DNA of 64,000 nucleotides, from positions 159,702 to 223,701 of the forward strand of contig NZ_JAPMLP010000008.1 in NCBI RefSeq assembly GCF_026410285.1, read 5' to 3'. Origin of the DNA: Sulfitobacter sp. F26169L (GTDB taxonomy: Bacteria; Pseudomonadota; Alphaproteobacteria; Rhodobacterales; Rhodobacteraceae). Of the stretch, positions 1 to 9,174 are shown in pieces; the stretch's first letter is position 1; each line of letters opens with the position of its first letter. The position numbers were made by a program, and so were the translations under genes. The notes beneath the pieces were generated by a model. It was not told the DNA's origin and ran no database searches. It saw only the letters and a list, made by a program, of their open reading frames with translations.

Positions 1-1
1 C

Positions 2-475
2 GAAGGGGTGGAGGTGGTTGCGGTACAAACGGCCCAGCAGATGAAAGACGCGGTTGACGCGGCGCTGCCCGTTGATGCAGCAGTTTTTGCTGCCGCCGTC
101 GCTGACTGGCGGGTGAGTTCGGCATCTGATCGCAAACTGAAAAAAACCAAAGACGGTTTGCCGGAGCTGCAATTCGCTGAAAACCCCGACATTTTGCGCG
201 CCGTAAGCCGTTTGGAGACAGGGCGCCCGCCGTTGGTGGTCGGTTTTGCAGCCGAAACGAATGATGTGATCGAAAATGCCACCGCCAAGCGGTTGCGCAA
301 GGGCTGTGACTGGATTGTCGCCAATGATGTTTCCGCTGCAACGGGCATTATGGGCGGCAGCGAAAATGCCGTGACGCTGATCAGCGACGCAGGCGCTGAA
401 GAATGGCCGCGGATGGATAAAACCGCCGTCGCCCAAAAGCTTGCGGCACGTATTGCAGCGGCGATAACGGGATGA
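2..475 (+). CDS. coaBC: Phosphopantothenate-cysteine ligase domain of CoaBC, C-terminal part (truncated by window edge)
   Basis: The visible 157 residues match the CoaB (ligase) half of the bifunctional CoA-biosynthesis enzyme. CoaB joins cysteine to 4'-phosphopantothenate using CTP, and the CoaC half, expected upstream, decarboxylates the product in the cytosol. Typical CoaB elements are AAVADWR near the start, the KLKK segment that contacts CTP and the phosphopantothenoyl chain, the VVGFAAET strand and the WIVANDVS motif followed by a conserved G-G-EN loop. The frame is open to the left edge, so the true start lies outside the window and no start is proposed. Its TGA overlaps the ATG of dut (ATGA), which implies one transcript with translational coupling. 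The identification is firm. Only the presence of the CoaC half is inferred. Confidence 0.93.
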   Translation, partial: EGVEVVAVQTAQQMKDAVDAALPVDAAVFAAAVADWRVSSASDRKLKKTKDGLPELQFAENPDILRAVSRLETGRPPLVVGFAAETNDVIENATAKRLRKGCDWIVANDVSAATGIMGGSENAVTLISDAGAEEWPRMDKTAVAQKLAARIAAAITG

Positions 476-933
476 ACGGCGTCGATATCCGCATGATGTG
501 GGAACAGGGCGCCGACCGTACGCTTGGTCTGCCCAGATATGAAACTACAGGGGCTGCCGGTGCGGACCTGCGCGCAAACATCCAGGATCGCAACGCGATC
601 ACAATCGGCATCGGCGCGCGCGCGCTGGTGCCGACGGGCCTTCGGCTGGCCATTCCAGGCGGATACGAGGTTCAGATCCGCCCCCGCTCGGGGCTTGCGC
701 TAAAGCACGGAATTACATTGCCGAATGCACCCGGAACGATCGATAGCGACTATCGCGGCCCGCTGGGGGTGATTGTGATGAACGCAGGGGACGCGCCCTT
801 TGTGATTGAGCACGGAATGAGAATTGCGCAGATGGTCGTTGCCCCCGTTGTTCAGGCCAGATTTCATATCGTAGAAGAGCTTGAAGAGACAGCGCGCAGC
901 GTGGGCGGCTTCGGCTCTACCGGAACGGGATGA
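472..933 (+). CDS. dut: dUTP diphosphatase
   Basis: Trimeric dUTPase of 153 residues that hydrolyses dUTP to dUMP and PPi, keeping uracil out of DNA and feeding thymidylate synthesis. The five family motifs are visible: AGADLRA (motif 1, Mg2+-binding Asp), [11 protein letters not shown] (motif 2), the uracil pocket [11 protein letters not shown] (motif 3), GMRIAQMVV (motif 4) and the C-terminal glycine-rich arm [10 protein letters not shown] (motif 5). Length is normal for the family. The start overlaps the coaBC stop by four bases, and the next gene begins only a few bases after the stop, so the three genes look co-transcribed. No unusual features. Confidence 0.96.
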   Translation: MNGVDIRMMWEQGADRTLGLPRYETTGAAGADLRANIQDRNAITIGIGARALVPTGLRLAIPGGYEVQIRPRSGLALKHGITLPNAPGTIDSDYRGPLGVIVMNAGDAPFVIEHGMRIAQMVVAPVVQARFHIVEELEETARSVGGFGSTGTG

Positions 934-937
934 GTTG

Positions 938-1993
938 ATGCTGGTAGTTGTTCTTGCAGCCGCACTTTGGGGGTTGGGTGCGATGATGCGCGTCCCGCGA
1001 TCGGCAAGGTGGATGATAATCGCGCTGCTGCTGGTGGCTGTGATTGGTGTGCAACTGGTGTTTCCCGATGGTCACCCGCTGCGCACCGCCACCGGGGGCA
1101 GTGCGGCACTGTGGCTGATTGTGATCGGGATGGGTGCGCTGGTTTGGGTGTATTCACGGTTTATCGTGCGGTTGCGTGCGCGCACAGGTGTTGATGCCAA
1201 ACCGCCCGCATCCGCAGCACCCCGACAGGGCGGCAGCTTCTCGGAAAGTGAACTTAACCGCTACGCGCGCCACATCGTCCTGCGCGAGGTTGGCGGTGCC
1301 GGACAGAAGGCGCTGAAAAACGCGAGGGTTCTCGTTATCGGCGCCGGCGGTCTGGGCGCGCCTGCGTTGCAATATCTGGCAGCGGCAGGTGTGGGCACAA
1401 TCGGCGTGATAGATGACGATACGGTCGAAAACACCAATCTGCACCGTCAGGTGATCCACAAGGATGGGTCAATCGGGATGGCCAAGGTTTTCTCGGCACA
1501 AGCCGAAATGCAGGCGCAAAACCCGTTCATTACCGTGCGCCCCTACAACCGACGGCTGGATGAAAATATCGCACCGGAACTGTTTGCAGAATATGATCTG
1601 GTACTTGACGGCACTGACAATTCCGCAACCCGCTATCTGGTCAACGCAACCTGCGTGGCGGGCGGCCTCCCGCTGATCTCGGGCGCGCTCAGCCAGTGGG
1701 AGGGGCAGTTGAGCGTTTTTGATCCTGCCCGTGGTGCGCCCTGTTATCAGTGTATCTTCCCCCAAGCCGCCGCCGCACACCTGGCCCCCAGTTGCGCAGA
1801 GGCAGGTGTGATCGGCCCATTGCCCGGCGTTGTCGGCGCAATGATGGCGGTTGAAGCGGTCAAGATCATCACGGGGGCCGGCACTCCGCTGCGGGGCCAG
1901 ATGGTAATCTATGACGCGCTTTATGCTGAAAACCGCAGCATTCGCATTGCACCGCGCGGTGATTGCCCGATCTGCGCACAAACCCGCGCCTGA
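938..1993 (+). CDS. moeB: MoeB/ThiF/HesA-family adenylyltransferase with N-terminal membrane anchor
   Basis: The C-terminal two thirds is a MoeB-type E1-like enzyme. It carries the ATP-binding GAGGLG loop (residues 135-140), the NLHRQ arginine segment, DGTDN and two zinc CxxC pairs (C269/C272 and C343/C346). MoeB adenylates the C-terminal Gly-Gly of MoaD during molybdopterin synthesis; ThiF or HesA roles on other sulfur carriers cannot be excluded. Residues 1 to about 76 form three hydrophobic segments (about 2-17, 25-42 and 54-76), followed by a Pro/Ala-rich linker. The catalytic domain is therefore probably tethered to the inner membrane, unlike soluble E. coli MoeB. The ATG at 938 lies four bases after the dut stop. 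Upstream in-frame codons would only lengthen it into dut. Confidence 0.85.
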   Translation: MLVVVLAAALWGLGAMMRVPRSARWMIIALLLVAVIGVQLVFPDGHPLRTATGGSAALWLIVIGMGALVWVYSRFIVRLRARTGVDAKPPASAAPRQGGSFSESELNRYARHIVLREVGGAGQKALKNARVLVIGAGGLGAPALQYLAAAGVGTIGVIDDDTVENTNLHRQVIHKDGSIGMAKVFSAQAEMQAQNPFITVRPYNRRLDENIAPELFAEYDLVLDGTDNSATRYLVNATCVAGGLPLISGALSQWEGQLSVFDPARGAPCYQCIFPQAAAAHLAPSCAEAGVIGPLPGVVGAMMAVEAVKIITGAGTPLRGQMVIYDALYAENRSIRIAPRGDCPICAQTRA

Positions 1994-2046
1994 TTGTTGT
2001 ATCCCCCGTCCCGCGCTCCTAGGTTGAGCGCAAAGGAGAACCGCCC

Positions 2047-4059
2047 ATGAACCCCCTTCTGCAAAACTGGACCACGCCGTTTGCCATCGCCCCGTTCGAC
2101 AAGATCGCGGATGAAGATTTTGGTCCGGCGCTTGAGCAGGCATTGGCCACCCACAACGACGAGATTGCCGCAATTGCATCAGATACCACGCCCGCAACCT
2201 TTGAAAATACCGTTGAGGCGCTGGAGGCGGCAGGACAACAGCTGGATCAGGTGCTGAGTGTTTTCTTCACCGTCGCAGGGGCCGACAGCACCCCCGCGCG
2301 CGAGGCATTGCAGCGCGACTTTTCGCCCAAGCTGTCCGCACATTTCGCAGAAATTTCCGCCAACAAGGCGTTGTTCAACCGCATTGATGCGGTCTGGCAA
2401 CAGCGCGACACGCTGGACCTGAGTGATGAACAGGCGCGCGTGTTGATGCTGACGCACCGTGGCTTTGTGCGGGCAGGTTCGGCGCTGACGGGGGCAGACG
2501 AAGCCCGCATGAAGGAGATCAAGAGCCGTCTCGCCGTGCTGGGGACACAATTCACGCAGAACCTGCTAAGCGACGAGCGCAGCTGGTTTATGCCGTTGTC
2601 CGAGGATGATCTGGATGGCCTGCCGGAGTTCATCGTTGATGCCGCCCGTGCGGCAGGCGAGGAAAAAGAGGCGGGTGGCCCTGTGGTCACGCTGTCGCGT
2701 TCGTTGATCACGCCGTTTCTGCAATTCAGCCCGCGCCGTGATCTGCGCGAAAAGGCGTTCAAAGCGTGGGAGGCGCGCGGTGCCAATGGTGGCGAAACAG
2801 ACAACCGCGCCACCGCCGCTGAAATACTTGCCTTGCGTAAAGAGCGCGCAGCCCTGCTCGGCTATGACAGCTTTGCCGATTACAAGCTTGAAACAGAAAT
2901 GGCCAAGACACCGGAGGCGGTGCGCGATCTGTTGATGCAGGTCTGGGAACCTGCAAAGACGCAGGCAAACGCCGATGCCGAGGTGTTGACACAGATGATG
3001 CATGCCGACGGTGTGAACGGTGATCTTGCCCCGTGGGACTGGCGCTATTACGCGGAAAAACGCCGCGCGGCGGAGCATGATCTGAATGAAGCCGCGCTCA
3101 AACCCTATTTCCAGCTGGACCGGATGATCGAGGCATCGTTTGCCTGCGCGAATCGTCTGTTCGGGCTGGAGTTCAAACCGCTGGATGTGCCGCTGTACCA
3201 CGCGGACTGCCGCGCATGGGAAGTGACCCGCGATGGCGCGCATGTGGCGGTGTTTATCGGGGATTATTTCGCGCGCGGCTCGAAACGGTCGGGGGCGTGG
3301 TGTTCGGCCATGCGGTCGCAGGCGAAATTTCCGGCGGTACAATCGCCTGTGGTAATCAACGTGTGCAACTTTGCCAAAGGTGACCCTGCGCTGTTGTCGT
3401 ATGACGATGCGCGCACCCTGTTTCATGAATTTGGCCATGCCCTGCACCAGATGCTGTCAAACGTAACTTACGAAAGCATCTCGGGCACTTCTGTCGCGCG
3501 CGATTTTGTCGAATTGCCAAGCCAGCTTTATGAACACTGGCTTGAAGTGCCAGAAGTCTTGGGAGAGTTCGCGACCCATGCGAAAACCGGTAAAGCAATG
3601 CCGAAAGAGATGCTCGACAAGGTGTTGGGCGCGGCGACATTCGACATGGGGTTCCAGACTGTTGAATATGTTGCGTCCGCGCTGGTTGATCTGGCTTTCC
3701 ACGAAGGAGAGCCGCCAGCCGATCCGGTGCGTCGACAGCGCGAAGTGCTAGACAGCATCGGGATGCCTTCCGCGATCACAATGCGCCACGCAACCCCGCA
3801 ATTTGCGCATGTGTTTTCCGGTGACGGTTATTCCAGCGGATATTACAGCTATATGTGGTCCGAGGTGATGGACGCCGATGCATTTGAAGCGTTCGAGGAA
3901 GCGGGCGGTGCGTTTGATCCCGAGCGCGCACGCGCGTTGGAGGAACACATCCTGTCCACCGGCGGCAGCCGTGACGCAGCAGATTTGTACGTTGCGTTCA
4001 GAGGCCGCCTACCGGGGGTTGAGGCGTTGCTGAAGGGCCGCGGATTGGTAGCGGCCTAA
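2047..4059 (+). CDS. dcp: M3-family metallopeptidase (oligopeptidase A / peptidyl-dipeptidase Dcp type)
   Basis: A 670-residue zinc oligopeptidase of the thimet family. The signature HEFGH lies at residues 460-464 and the third zinc ligand, a Glu in DFVELPSQ, at about residue 489. Length and the largely helical N-terminal half fit PrlC/Dcp enzymes, which degrade short peptides released by other proteases. No signal peptide is visible, so a cytoplasmic location is likely. A purine-rich AAAGGAG precedes the ATG. Its TAA overlaps the TAG of the convergent ghrA gene. Whether it cleaves as an endopeptidase (PrlC) or removes C-terminal dipeptides (Dcp) cannot be decided from sequence alone. Confidence 0.92.
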   Translation: MNPLLQNWTTPFAIAPFDKIADEDFGPALEQALATHNDEIAAIASDTTPATFENTVEALEAAGQQLDQVLSVFFTVAGADSTPAREALQRDFSPKLSAHFAEISANKALFNRIDAVWQQRDTLDLSDEQARVLMLTHRGFVRAGSALTGADEARMKEIKSRLAVLGTQFTQNLLSDERSWFMPLSEDDLDGLPEFIVDAARAAGEEKEAGGPVVTLSRSLITPFLQFSPRRDLREKAFKAWEARGANGGETDNRATAAEILALRKERAALLGYDSFADYKLETEMAKTPEAVRDLLMQVWEPAKTQANADAEVLTQMMHADGVNGDLAPWDWRYYAEKRRAAEHDLNEAALKPYFQLDRMIEASFACANRLFGLEFKPLDVPLYHADCRAWEVTRDGAHVAVFIGDYFARGSKRSGAWCSAMRSQAKFPAVQSPVVINVCNFAKGDPALLSYDDARTLFHEFGHALHQMLSNVTYESISGTSVARDFVELPSQLYEHWLEVPEVLGEFATHAKTGKAMPKEMLDKVLGAATFDMGFQTVEYVASALVDLAFHEGEPPADPVRRQREVLDSIGMPSAITMRHATPQFAHVFSGDGYSSGYYSYMWSEVMDADAFEAFEEAGGAFDPERARALEEHILSTGGSRDAADLYVAFRGRLPGVEALLKGRGLVAA

Positions 4060-4985
4060 TAGCCCAGTTTGCGATCGACAAGGTTGATAAAGGGTTCGCC
4101 CGCCTCGCCGCGGCGGATATTTTCGACCAACTGTTCGCTTGCCGTCTTGTCGCGCGTTGCTGCGGCGATATGCGGGGTCACTGTTACCCGCGGATGGGCC
4201 CAGTAAGGGTCCGTCTGCGGCAATGGCTCGGTGCGGAACACGTCCAATGTGGCATGTGCGAGCTGGCCGTTGTCGAGGGCCGCAATCAGTGCATCATCGT
4301 CAATCAGCGGGCCACGGCCCGGATTGATCAGGAACGCGCCACGGGGCATCTGCGCCAGGGTCTGTGCGTTGATGATATCCGTTGTCGCCGGAGTGTCCGG
4401 CAGTAGAGTCACAACAATCTCACCACGATTAAGCGCTTGGCTCAGGCCTGCGTCCCCGTGCAGACAATCCACGCCTTTCACATTCTTGGGGCTGCGTGAC
4501 CATCCGGTCACGCGAAACCCCAGACCCAGAAGGGCATCCGCACATGCCGTTCCCAAGGCACCGAGCCCGAGGATTACAACATTGCGTTCATGGGCAAGCG
4601 GTGGTGTCGTTACGTGCCATTCATGTGCGGGGTTAACGATATGGGCGTCCATCCCCAGATGATAGCGCAACACATGCCCTGTGACCCATTCAACCATGCC
4701 TTTGGTCAGTCCGGGATCAACCATGCGCGCGAGCGGAATTCGCAGCGTTTTATTGTCCGTGATCCGTTCGACGCCGGCCCACAGGTTCAGCACCGCTTTT
4801 GCGCGGGTGTAGGGGGTGAAATCCTGCAAATCGCTGTTGGGGGCGTAAATGATGTAATCCACTTCGGCAGGAGTAATTTCTTCGGCCAGATGGGCTGTTA
4901 TACCCGCAGCTTGCAGTGCATCACGCAGGGGTTGTTCGTATGCTGTCCAGCGTTCGGGACGTGCGGCAAACAGAATGTTGATCAT
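4056..4985 (-). CDS. ghrA: Glyoxylate/hydroxypyruvate reductase A-like D-2-hydroxyacid dehydrogenase
   Basis: A 309-residue NAD(P)-dependent 2-hydroxyacid dehydrogenase that most resembles GhrA, which reduces glyoxylate to glycolate and hydroxypyruvate to glycerate. Visible features are the Rossmann loop GLGALGTACAD in mid-protein, the LLPDTPATTDIIN segment, the INPGRGPLIDDDAL motif carrying the catalytic Arg, a Glu in FRTEPLP and the catalytic His in TPHIAA. Length is normal. The ATG overlaps the TGA of the upstream VOC gene (ATGA on the minus strand), so the two form a pair. The exact substrate is inferred from family resemblance. Confidence 0.88.
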   Translation of the reverse strand: MINILFAARPERWTAYEQPLRDALQAAGITAHLAEEITPAEVDYIIYAPNSDLQDFTPYTRAKAVLNLWAGVERITDNKTLRIPLARMVDPGLTKGMVEWVTGHVLRYHLGMDAHIVNPAHEWHVTTPPLAHERNVVILGLGALGTACADALLGLGFRVTGWSRSPKNVKGVDCLHGDAGLSQALNRGEIVVTLLPDTPATTDIINAQTLAQMPRGAFLINPGRGPLIDDDALIAALDNGQLAHATLDVFRTEPLPQTDPYWAHPRVTVTPHIAAATRDKTASEQLVENIRRGEAGEPFINLVDRKLGY

Positions 4986-5392
4986 TTCGCAAATGCTCCG
5001 TCCATGCTGGCCAGTCCCTTGATCTCGACCGGATTACCAGACGGATCCATAAAGAACATGGTCGACTGCTCGCCCGGCTCTCCGGGAAAACGTGTCTGTG
5101 GTTCCAACACGAAATCAACGCCCTGATCCGTCAGGCGGTCGGCCAGATCACGCCATTCTTCATAGGGCAGGACGATTCCGAAATGTGGCATGGGCACTTT
5201 GTGCTCTCCGACCAAACCTGTTGCGGCGATGCTCATCGGGGTGCCCAAATGGCACGACAACTGGTGGCCGAAGAAATCGAAATCAACCCATGTTTGTGTG
5301 CTGCGCCCCTCTGTACAGCCCAGCAAGGTGCCGTAGAACGCGCGCGTTTCATCAAGGTCTGTTACATTGAAAGCAAAGTGAAAAATCGACAT
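4982..5392 (-). CDS. VOC-superfamily (glyoxalase/bleomycin resistance) protein
   Basis: A 136-residue vicinal-oxygen-chelate fold protein. It starts with FHFAFNVTDLDETRAFYGTLLG and ends with a metal-ligand Glu in FMDPSGNPVEIKGL. The fold binds a divalent metal through His/Glu side chains and supports isomerase, dioxygenase or resistance functions. The substrate here is unknown. The ATG at 5392 was preferred over upstream in-frame codons because the conserved domain begins immediately after it. It is translationally coupled to ghrA, which suggests a shared role in 2-oxo- or hydroxy-acid metabolism; that link is inference. Confidence 0.8.
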   Translation of the reverse strand: MSIFHFAFNVTDLDETRAFYGTLLGCTEGRSTQTWVDFDFFGHQLSCHLGTPMSIAATGLVGEHKVPMPHFGIVLPYEEWRDLADRLTDQGVDFVLEPQTRFPGEPGEQSTMFFMDPSGNPVEIKGLASMDGAFAK

Positions 5393-5458
5393 GATATGTG
5401 CCCTGTCTCTGGAAGAGTTCGGCCCAGAGATAGCGCAGCCCATCCACGATGCAAAGGG

Positions 5459-6598
5459 TCAGCGGGGCCTGTGAACGTGCGCAGATTGCACAAGCCCGAA
5501 TGCCAACATCAACACCAGCATGGCAGACCCGCCGTAACTGACCAGTGGCAGCGGCACACCCACCACAGGCGCAAGCCCCATCACCATCGACATATTGACC
5601 GCAAAGAACAAAAAGAAGTTCAGCGCGATGCCAAGTGTCAGCAGCGATGCAAAGCGGTCTTTGTTCATAATTGCTGAAAAAACACAAAACAGGATGATCA
5701 GCGCATAAAGCGCAAGTAGGGAAATCCCGCCGATAAACCCGAACTCCTCTGCCAGCGTGGTAAAGATAAAGTCGGTGTGTTTTTCCGGCAGGAAGTTCAA
5801 ACGCGATTGTGTGCCCTGCATAAACCCGCGCCCCGTCCAGCCGCCGGAACCAAGTGCGATCTTGGACTGGGTGATATGATACCCCGCTCCCAGCGGATCG
5901 GAACTGGGGTCAAGAAACGTATCAATGCGGCGGAACTGGTAATCTTTCAACATCTGCCACGATGTGCCGCGTGATTGAAAAACCGCTGTCACCAACGCCA
6001 GTCCTGCGGCAATTACGGTGGCGAAATAGGCCCAGTGCACACCTGCAAGAAACATCAGACCACCGCCCGCTGCCAGCAAAAGGATTGCGGTGCCAAGGTC
6101 GGGCTGTTTCAGCACCAGCGCGGTGGGTACAAAGATAATCAACAAAGGCAGCAGCACCCAGAACGGGCGCGAAGTTTTCTTGGCCGGAAGCCAGTCGTAG
6201 TAGGCGGCAAGAAACATCACTAAGGTGATTTTGGTCAACTCGGACGGCTGCAAACGGATCACGCCGAGATCGATCCATCGCTGGGCACCCATGCCCACTG
6301 CGCCAAAGAATTCCACCGCGACAAGCAGCATGATTGATATACCATAGGCAACCCCGGCAAGGTTGCGCCACATCCAGATCGGCACCAGCCCGACCGCCAG
6401 CATCAGCACCACACCCAGCCCAAAGCGTTTCATTTGCGGGGCGGCCCACGGATCATACCCGCCACCGGCAACCGAATAGAGCATCAGGAAACCGGTGCCT
6501 GCCACCGCCGTTAACAACAACACTAACGGCCAGTTCAGAAACAGCACTTTGCGCAATCCGGTAGGAACCGATTTTACGGTGTATTCAAGATAGCTCAT
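5459..6598 (-). CDS. rodA: Peptidoglycan glycosyltransferase RodA (SEDS family)
   Basis: A 379-residue polytopic membrane protein with about ten hydrophobic segments and the SEDS signatures QPSELTK, KQPDLGTA, LPEKHTDFIF, EEFGFIGG and PLVSYGGSAM near the C terminus. RodA polymerises lipid II into glycan strands for lateral wall growth and works with the transpeptidase encoded by mrdA directly upstream. The ATG overlaps the mrdA stop by four bases (ATGA), which ensures matched synthesis of the polymerase-transpeptidase pair. It is the last gene of the mreB-mreC-mreD-mrdA-rodA block. Length and motif set are normal. Confidence 0.96.
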   Translation of the reverse strand: MSYLEYTVKSVPTGLRKVLFLNWPLVLLLTAVAGTGFLMLYSVAGGGYDPWAAPQMKRFGLGVVLMLAVGLVPIWMWRNLAGVAYGISIMLLVAVEFFGAVGMGAQRWIDLGVIRLQPSELTKITLVMFLAAYYDWLPAKKTSRPFWVLLPLLIIFVPTALVLKQPDLGTAILLLAAGGGLMFLAGVHWAYFATVIAAGLALVTAVFQSRGTSWQMLKDYQFRRIDTFLDPSSDPLGAGYHITQSKIALGSGGWTGRGFMQGTQSRLNFLPEKHTDFIFTTLAEEFGFIGGISLLALYALIILFCVFSAIMNKDRFASLLTLGIALNFFLFFAVNMSMVMGLAPVVGVPLPLVSYGGSAMLVLMLAFGLVQSAHVHRPR

Positions 6599-8520
6599 GC
6601 TTGGTCCTTGCCCTTTTTCACACGGGCCTCGGGCTGGACATCCCGCAGCTTGCGCTGTTGGGTTTTAATCCGGCCACGGTCAGCGGTGGGATAGGCCTCA
6701 AGCGGGGGTTCGCCATCGTAAAGCGCCTGTAGCATGACATCCCGCGCGATCGGCGCCGCCGCGGTGGAACCGCCGCCGCCATGTTCGACCAAGACGGCAC
6801 AGGCATATCGGGGGTTTTCATACGGGGCGAAGCTGACAAACAACGCATGGTCGCGCTGCTCCCAGGGGACTTCGTTGTTGTTCACCACAGCAGAGCGGAC
6901 CTGCGAGGTGCCGGTTTTACCGGCCATCCGCATCCCGTCGGCAATAATGCGGCTCCGGTAGGCAGTACCGCGTCTGTCGTTCACCACTGAATACATCGAT
7001 TTGCGCATTTTGCGCAGGTTGGTCTCGCGCATGTCCAGCGGGCCGTTGCCCTTTACCGGTTGTTCTATTCCGTTCACGGATTTCACCAGTCGCGGTGTTA
7101 CCTCGCGCCCTGTAGCCAACCGCGCGGTCATCACAGCCAGTTGCAGCGGCGAGGCCAGCATGAAACCCTGCCCGATAGAAGCGTTGACCGTATCCCCGAT
7201 CACCCATTGCTCACCGCGCTGGCGTAATTTCCACTCCTTCGTAGGGGTAAGCCCCGAATTGACCGAACTAAGCGCCAGATCATGTTTGATCCCAAGGCCA
7301 AAACGGTTGGACATCGCCGAAATCTTCTCGATGCCGACTTTCAGGGCCAGATCGTAGTAGTAGACATCACAGGACCGCTTTAGCGATGTTTCCAGATCGA
7401 CCCAGCCGTGGCCGCCGCGTTTCCAGCAGTGAAACCGTCGCCCCCCGACCTCCAGGTGACCGGGGCAGTACACGGTTTCATCGGGCCCGATGATACCTGC
7501 CTCGATTGCGGCCATCGCCGTCATCATTTTGAACGTCGATCCGGGCGGATAGGCACCTTGCACGGTCTTGTTCACCAGCGGGCGGTATTTGTCGTTCAGC
7601 AGCGGGTCGTAATCCTTTGACAGGATACCCCCGATAAACAGGTTGGGATCGTATGAGGGGGCCGATGAATTTGCGAGGATATCGCCGTTCTCGCAATCCA
7701 TGATGACCACCGCAGCACTTTCACCCATCAGACGCGCCTGCACATAGTTTTGCAGTTTGGCATCAACGGTAAGTTGCAGATCGGCACCCGACTGGCCTTC
7801 GCGGCGCTCAAGCTCGCGCATGACGCGGCCTGTGGCGTTGACCTCTACCTGTTTGGTGCCGGCCACGCCGCGCAGCAGGGATTCCTCGCGCGCTTCGACA
7901 TTGATCTTGCCAATCTGGAAGCGCGGGATGCGCAACACCGCGTCAGGATCTTCCAGCGCTTCAAGGTCTTTGGGGCTTACCCGTCCGACACGGCCCACCA
8001 CATGCGCAAAATCCGATCCACGGGGATACACTCTTGTGCTGCCGACTTCGGGTGTGACGCCGGGCAGGGCGGGGGCGTTGACCGAAACAGCGCTGACCGC
8101 CTCCCAGCTGACATCCTCTGCGATTGTGATCGGCAGGAAGCGCGCAGTATTCTGATTCAACTCTTCGAGGGCGCGTGCCGTTTGCTCGGGGCTGAGATTG
8201 ATCAGCTTGGCAAGGCGCATCATGACGGCTTCAACATCGCCGGCGTCCTCGCGCACCATCACGATGCGATAGCTGGGTACGTTTTGGGCCAGTTGCATCC
8301 CGTTGCGATCAAAAATCTCGCCGCGTACCGGCGGGATGAGGCGGATGTTAATCCGGTTTTCTTCGGCCAGCAGGCGAAATTGGTCGGCCTGATCGACCTG
8401 CAAATAACGCATTCGGGCGGCCAATCCGCCCATGAACAACAGCTGCGCACCGCCCAGCAGCGCAGCGCGGCGGCTGAGCTTTGCGTGATTTGCATCTGTT
8501 TCCGCTCTTGAGCGTCTCAT
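6595..8520 (-). CDS. mrdA: Penicillin-binding protein 2 (elongation-specific transpeptidase)
   Basis: A 641-residue class B penicillin-binding protein that cross-links peptidoglycan during cell elongation. One N-terminal membrane anchor (about residues 18-38) is followed by the PBP dimer domain (RGEIFDRNG) and a transpeptidase domain. Active-site motifs are STFK with nucleophile Ser328, SCD for the SxN/D motif, and KTGTS. A charged C-terminal tail rich in Lys/Arg follows the domain. It lies 18 bases after mreD and is translationally coupled to rodA. Context and motifs identify it as PBP2 rather than the divisome PBP3. Confidence 0.95.
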   Translation of the reverse strand: MRRSRAETDANHAKLSRRAALLGGAQLLFMGGLAARMRYLQVDQADQFRLLAEENRINIRLIPPVRGEIFDRNGMQLAQNVPSYRIVMVREDAGDVEAVMMRLAKLINLSPEQTARALEELNQNTARFLPITIAEDVSWEAVSAVSVNAPALPGVTPEVGSTRVYPRGSDFAHVVGRVGRVSPKDLEALEDPDAVLRIPRFQIGKINVEAREESLLRGVAGTKQVEVNATGRVMRELERREGQSGADLQLTVDAKLQNYVQARLMGESAAVVIMDCENGDILANSSAPSYDPNLFIGGILSKDYDPLLNDKYRPLVNKTVQGAYPPGSTFKMMTAMAAIEAGIIGPDETVYCPGHLEVGGRRFHCWKRGGHGWVDLETSLKRSCDVYYYDLALKVGIEKISAMSNRFGLGIKHDLALSSVNSGLTPTKEWKLRQRGEQWVIGDTVNASIGQGFMLASPLQLAVMTARLATGREVTPRLVKSVNGIEQPVKGNGPLDMRETNLRKMRKSMYSVVNDRRGTAYRSRIIADGMRMAGKTGTSQVRSAVVNNNEVPWEQRDHALFVSFAPYENPRYACAVLVEHGGGGSTAAAPIARDVMLQALYDGEPPLEAYPTADRGRIKTQQRKLRDVQPEARVKKGKDQA

Positions 8521-8538
8521 ACGGTCAGCCTCATTTCG

Positions 8539-9171
8539 TCATGTCCGCCTACCAAGGGTATCCAGCTCTCCCGGGGCAGCGCGGCGCACCCCCATGACCG
8601 AGCGGGTCACAAAAACTACGACTGGGTAAACCAGAATCGTTATTCCCAGTTCCAGGAGACTCAGCCGCAGGTGTGGGGGTGTCACCATTAATACAGATAG
8701 CACAACTCGGTTTGCGATCAAAATTCCGGTCAGCAGCAACGACACCGCTATCCACTCTGCGCCGAAAGTTGAATCCCGCAGGGTCCGGCTGCGCCCTTTC
8801 AGGTTTTCGCAAGCCAGCAAAGCCAGAAGCGCCCATAATCCGGGAGGGCGTTGAAGCAGTAGATCGCTGAGCAGGAAAATCACCGCAAGCAGAAGGGTCG
8901 GCACATATTCGGGGCGCCGCAGGGACCAAGCGAAGGCGAACGCAATCAGCAGATCGGGGCCGATTAACATCCGCCGTGTACCCTGATCCAGCAGCGCGCG
9001 AAGGCGTGCCTCGGCGGGATCAATGCTGGCCAGAGGTGGCAATAATTCTGGCGCGAAAAGTGTAACGGGCTGTGTATCGATCGGCAGCAGGTGGAAAAAG
9101 ATAATCAGCAGCGTGATCGCAACGAACAAGCTCCGCATCAGAAACAGGCGGGCAGGTGACAACTCGTCCAT
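8539..9171 (-). CDS. mreD: Rod shape-determining protein MreD
   Basis: A 210-residue, strongly hydrophobic protein with about five to six predicted membrane helices, positioned between mreC and mrdA. MreD is an inner-membrane member of the elongasome that binds MreC and helps tune RodA-PBP2 activity. Sequence conservation in this family is weak, so the assignment rests mainly on gene order, size and topology. The ATG is three bases after the mreC stop. Nothing unusual is seen apart from a short polar C-terminal tail. Confidence 0.85.
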   Translation of the reverse strand: MDELSPARLFLMRSLFVAITLLIIFFHLLPIDTQPVTLFAPELLPPLASIDPAEARLRALLDQGTRRMLIGPDLLIAFAFAWSLRRPEYVPTLLLAVIFLLSDLLLQRPPGLWALLALLACENLKGRSRTLRDSTFGAEWIAVSLLLTGILIANRVVLSVLMVTPPHLRLSLLELGITILVYPVVVFVTRSVMGVRRAAPGELDTLGRRT

Positions 9172-9174
9172 ATA

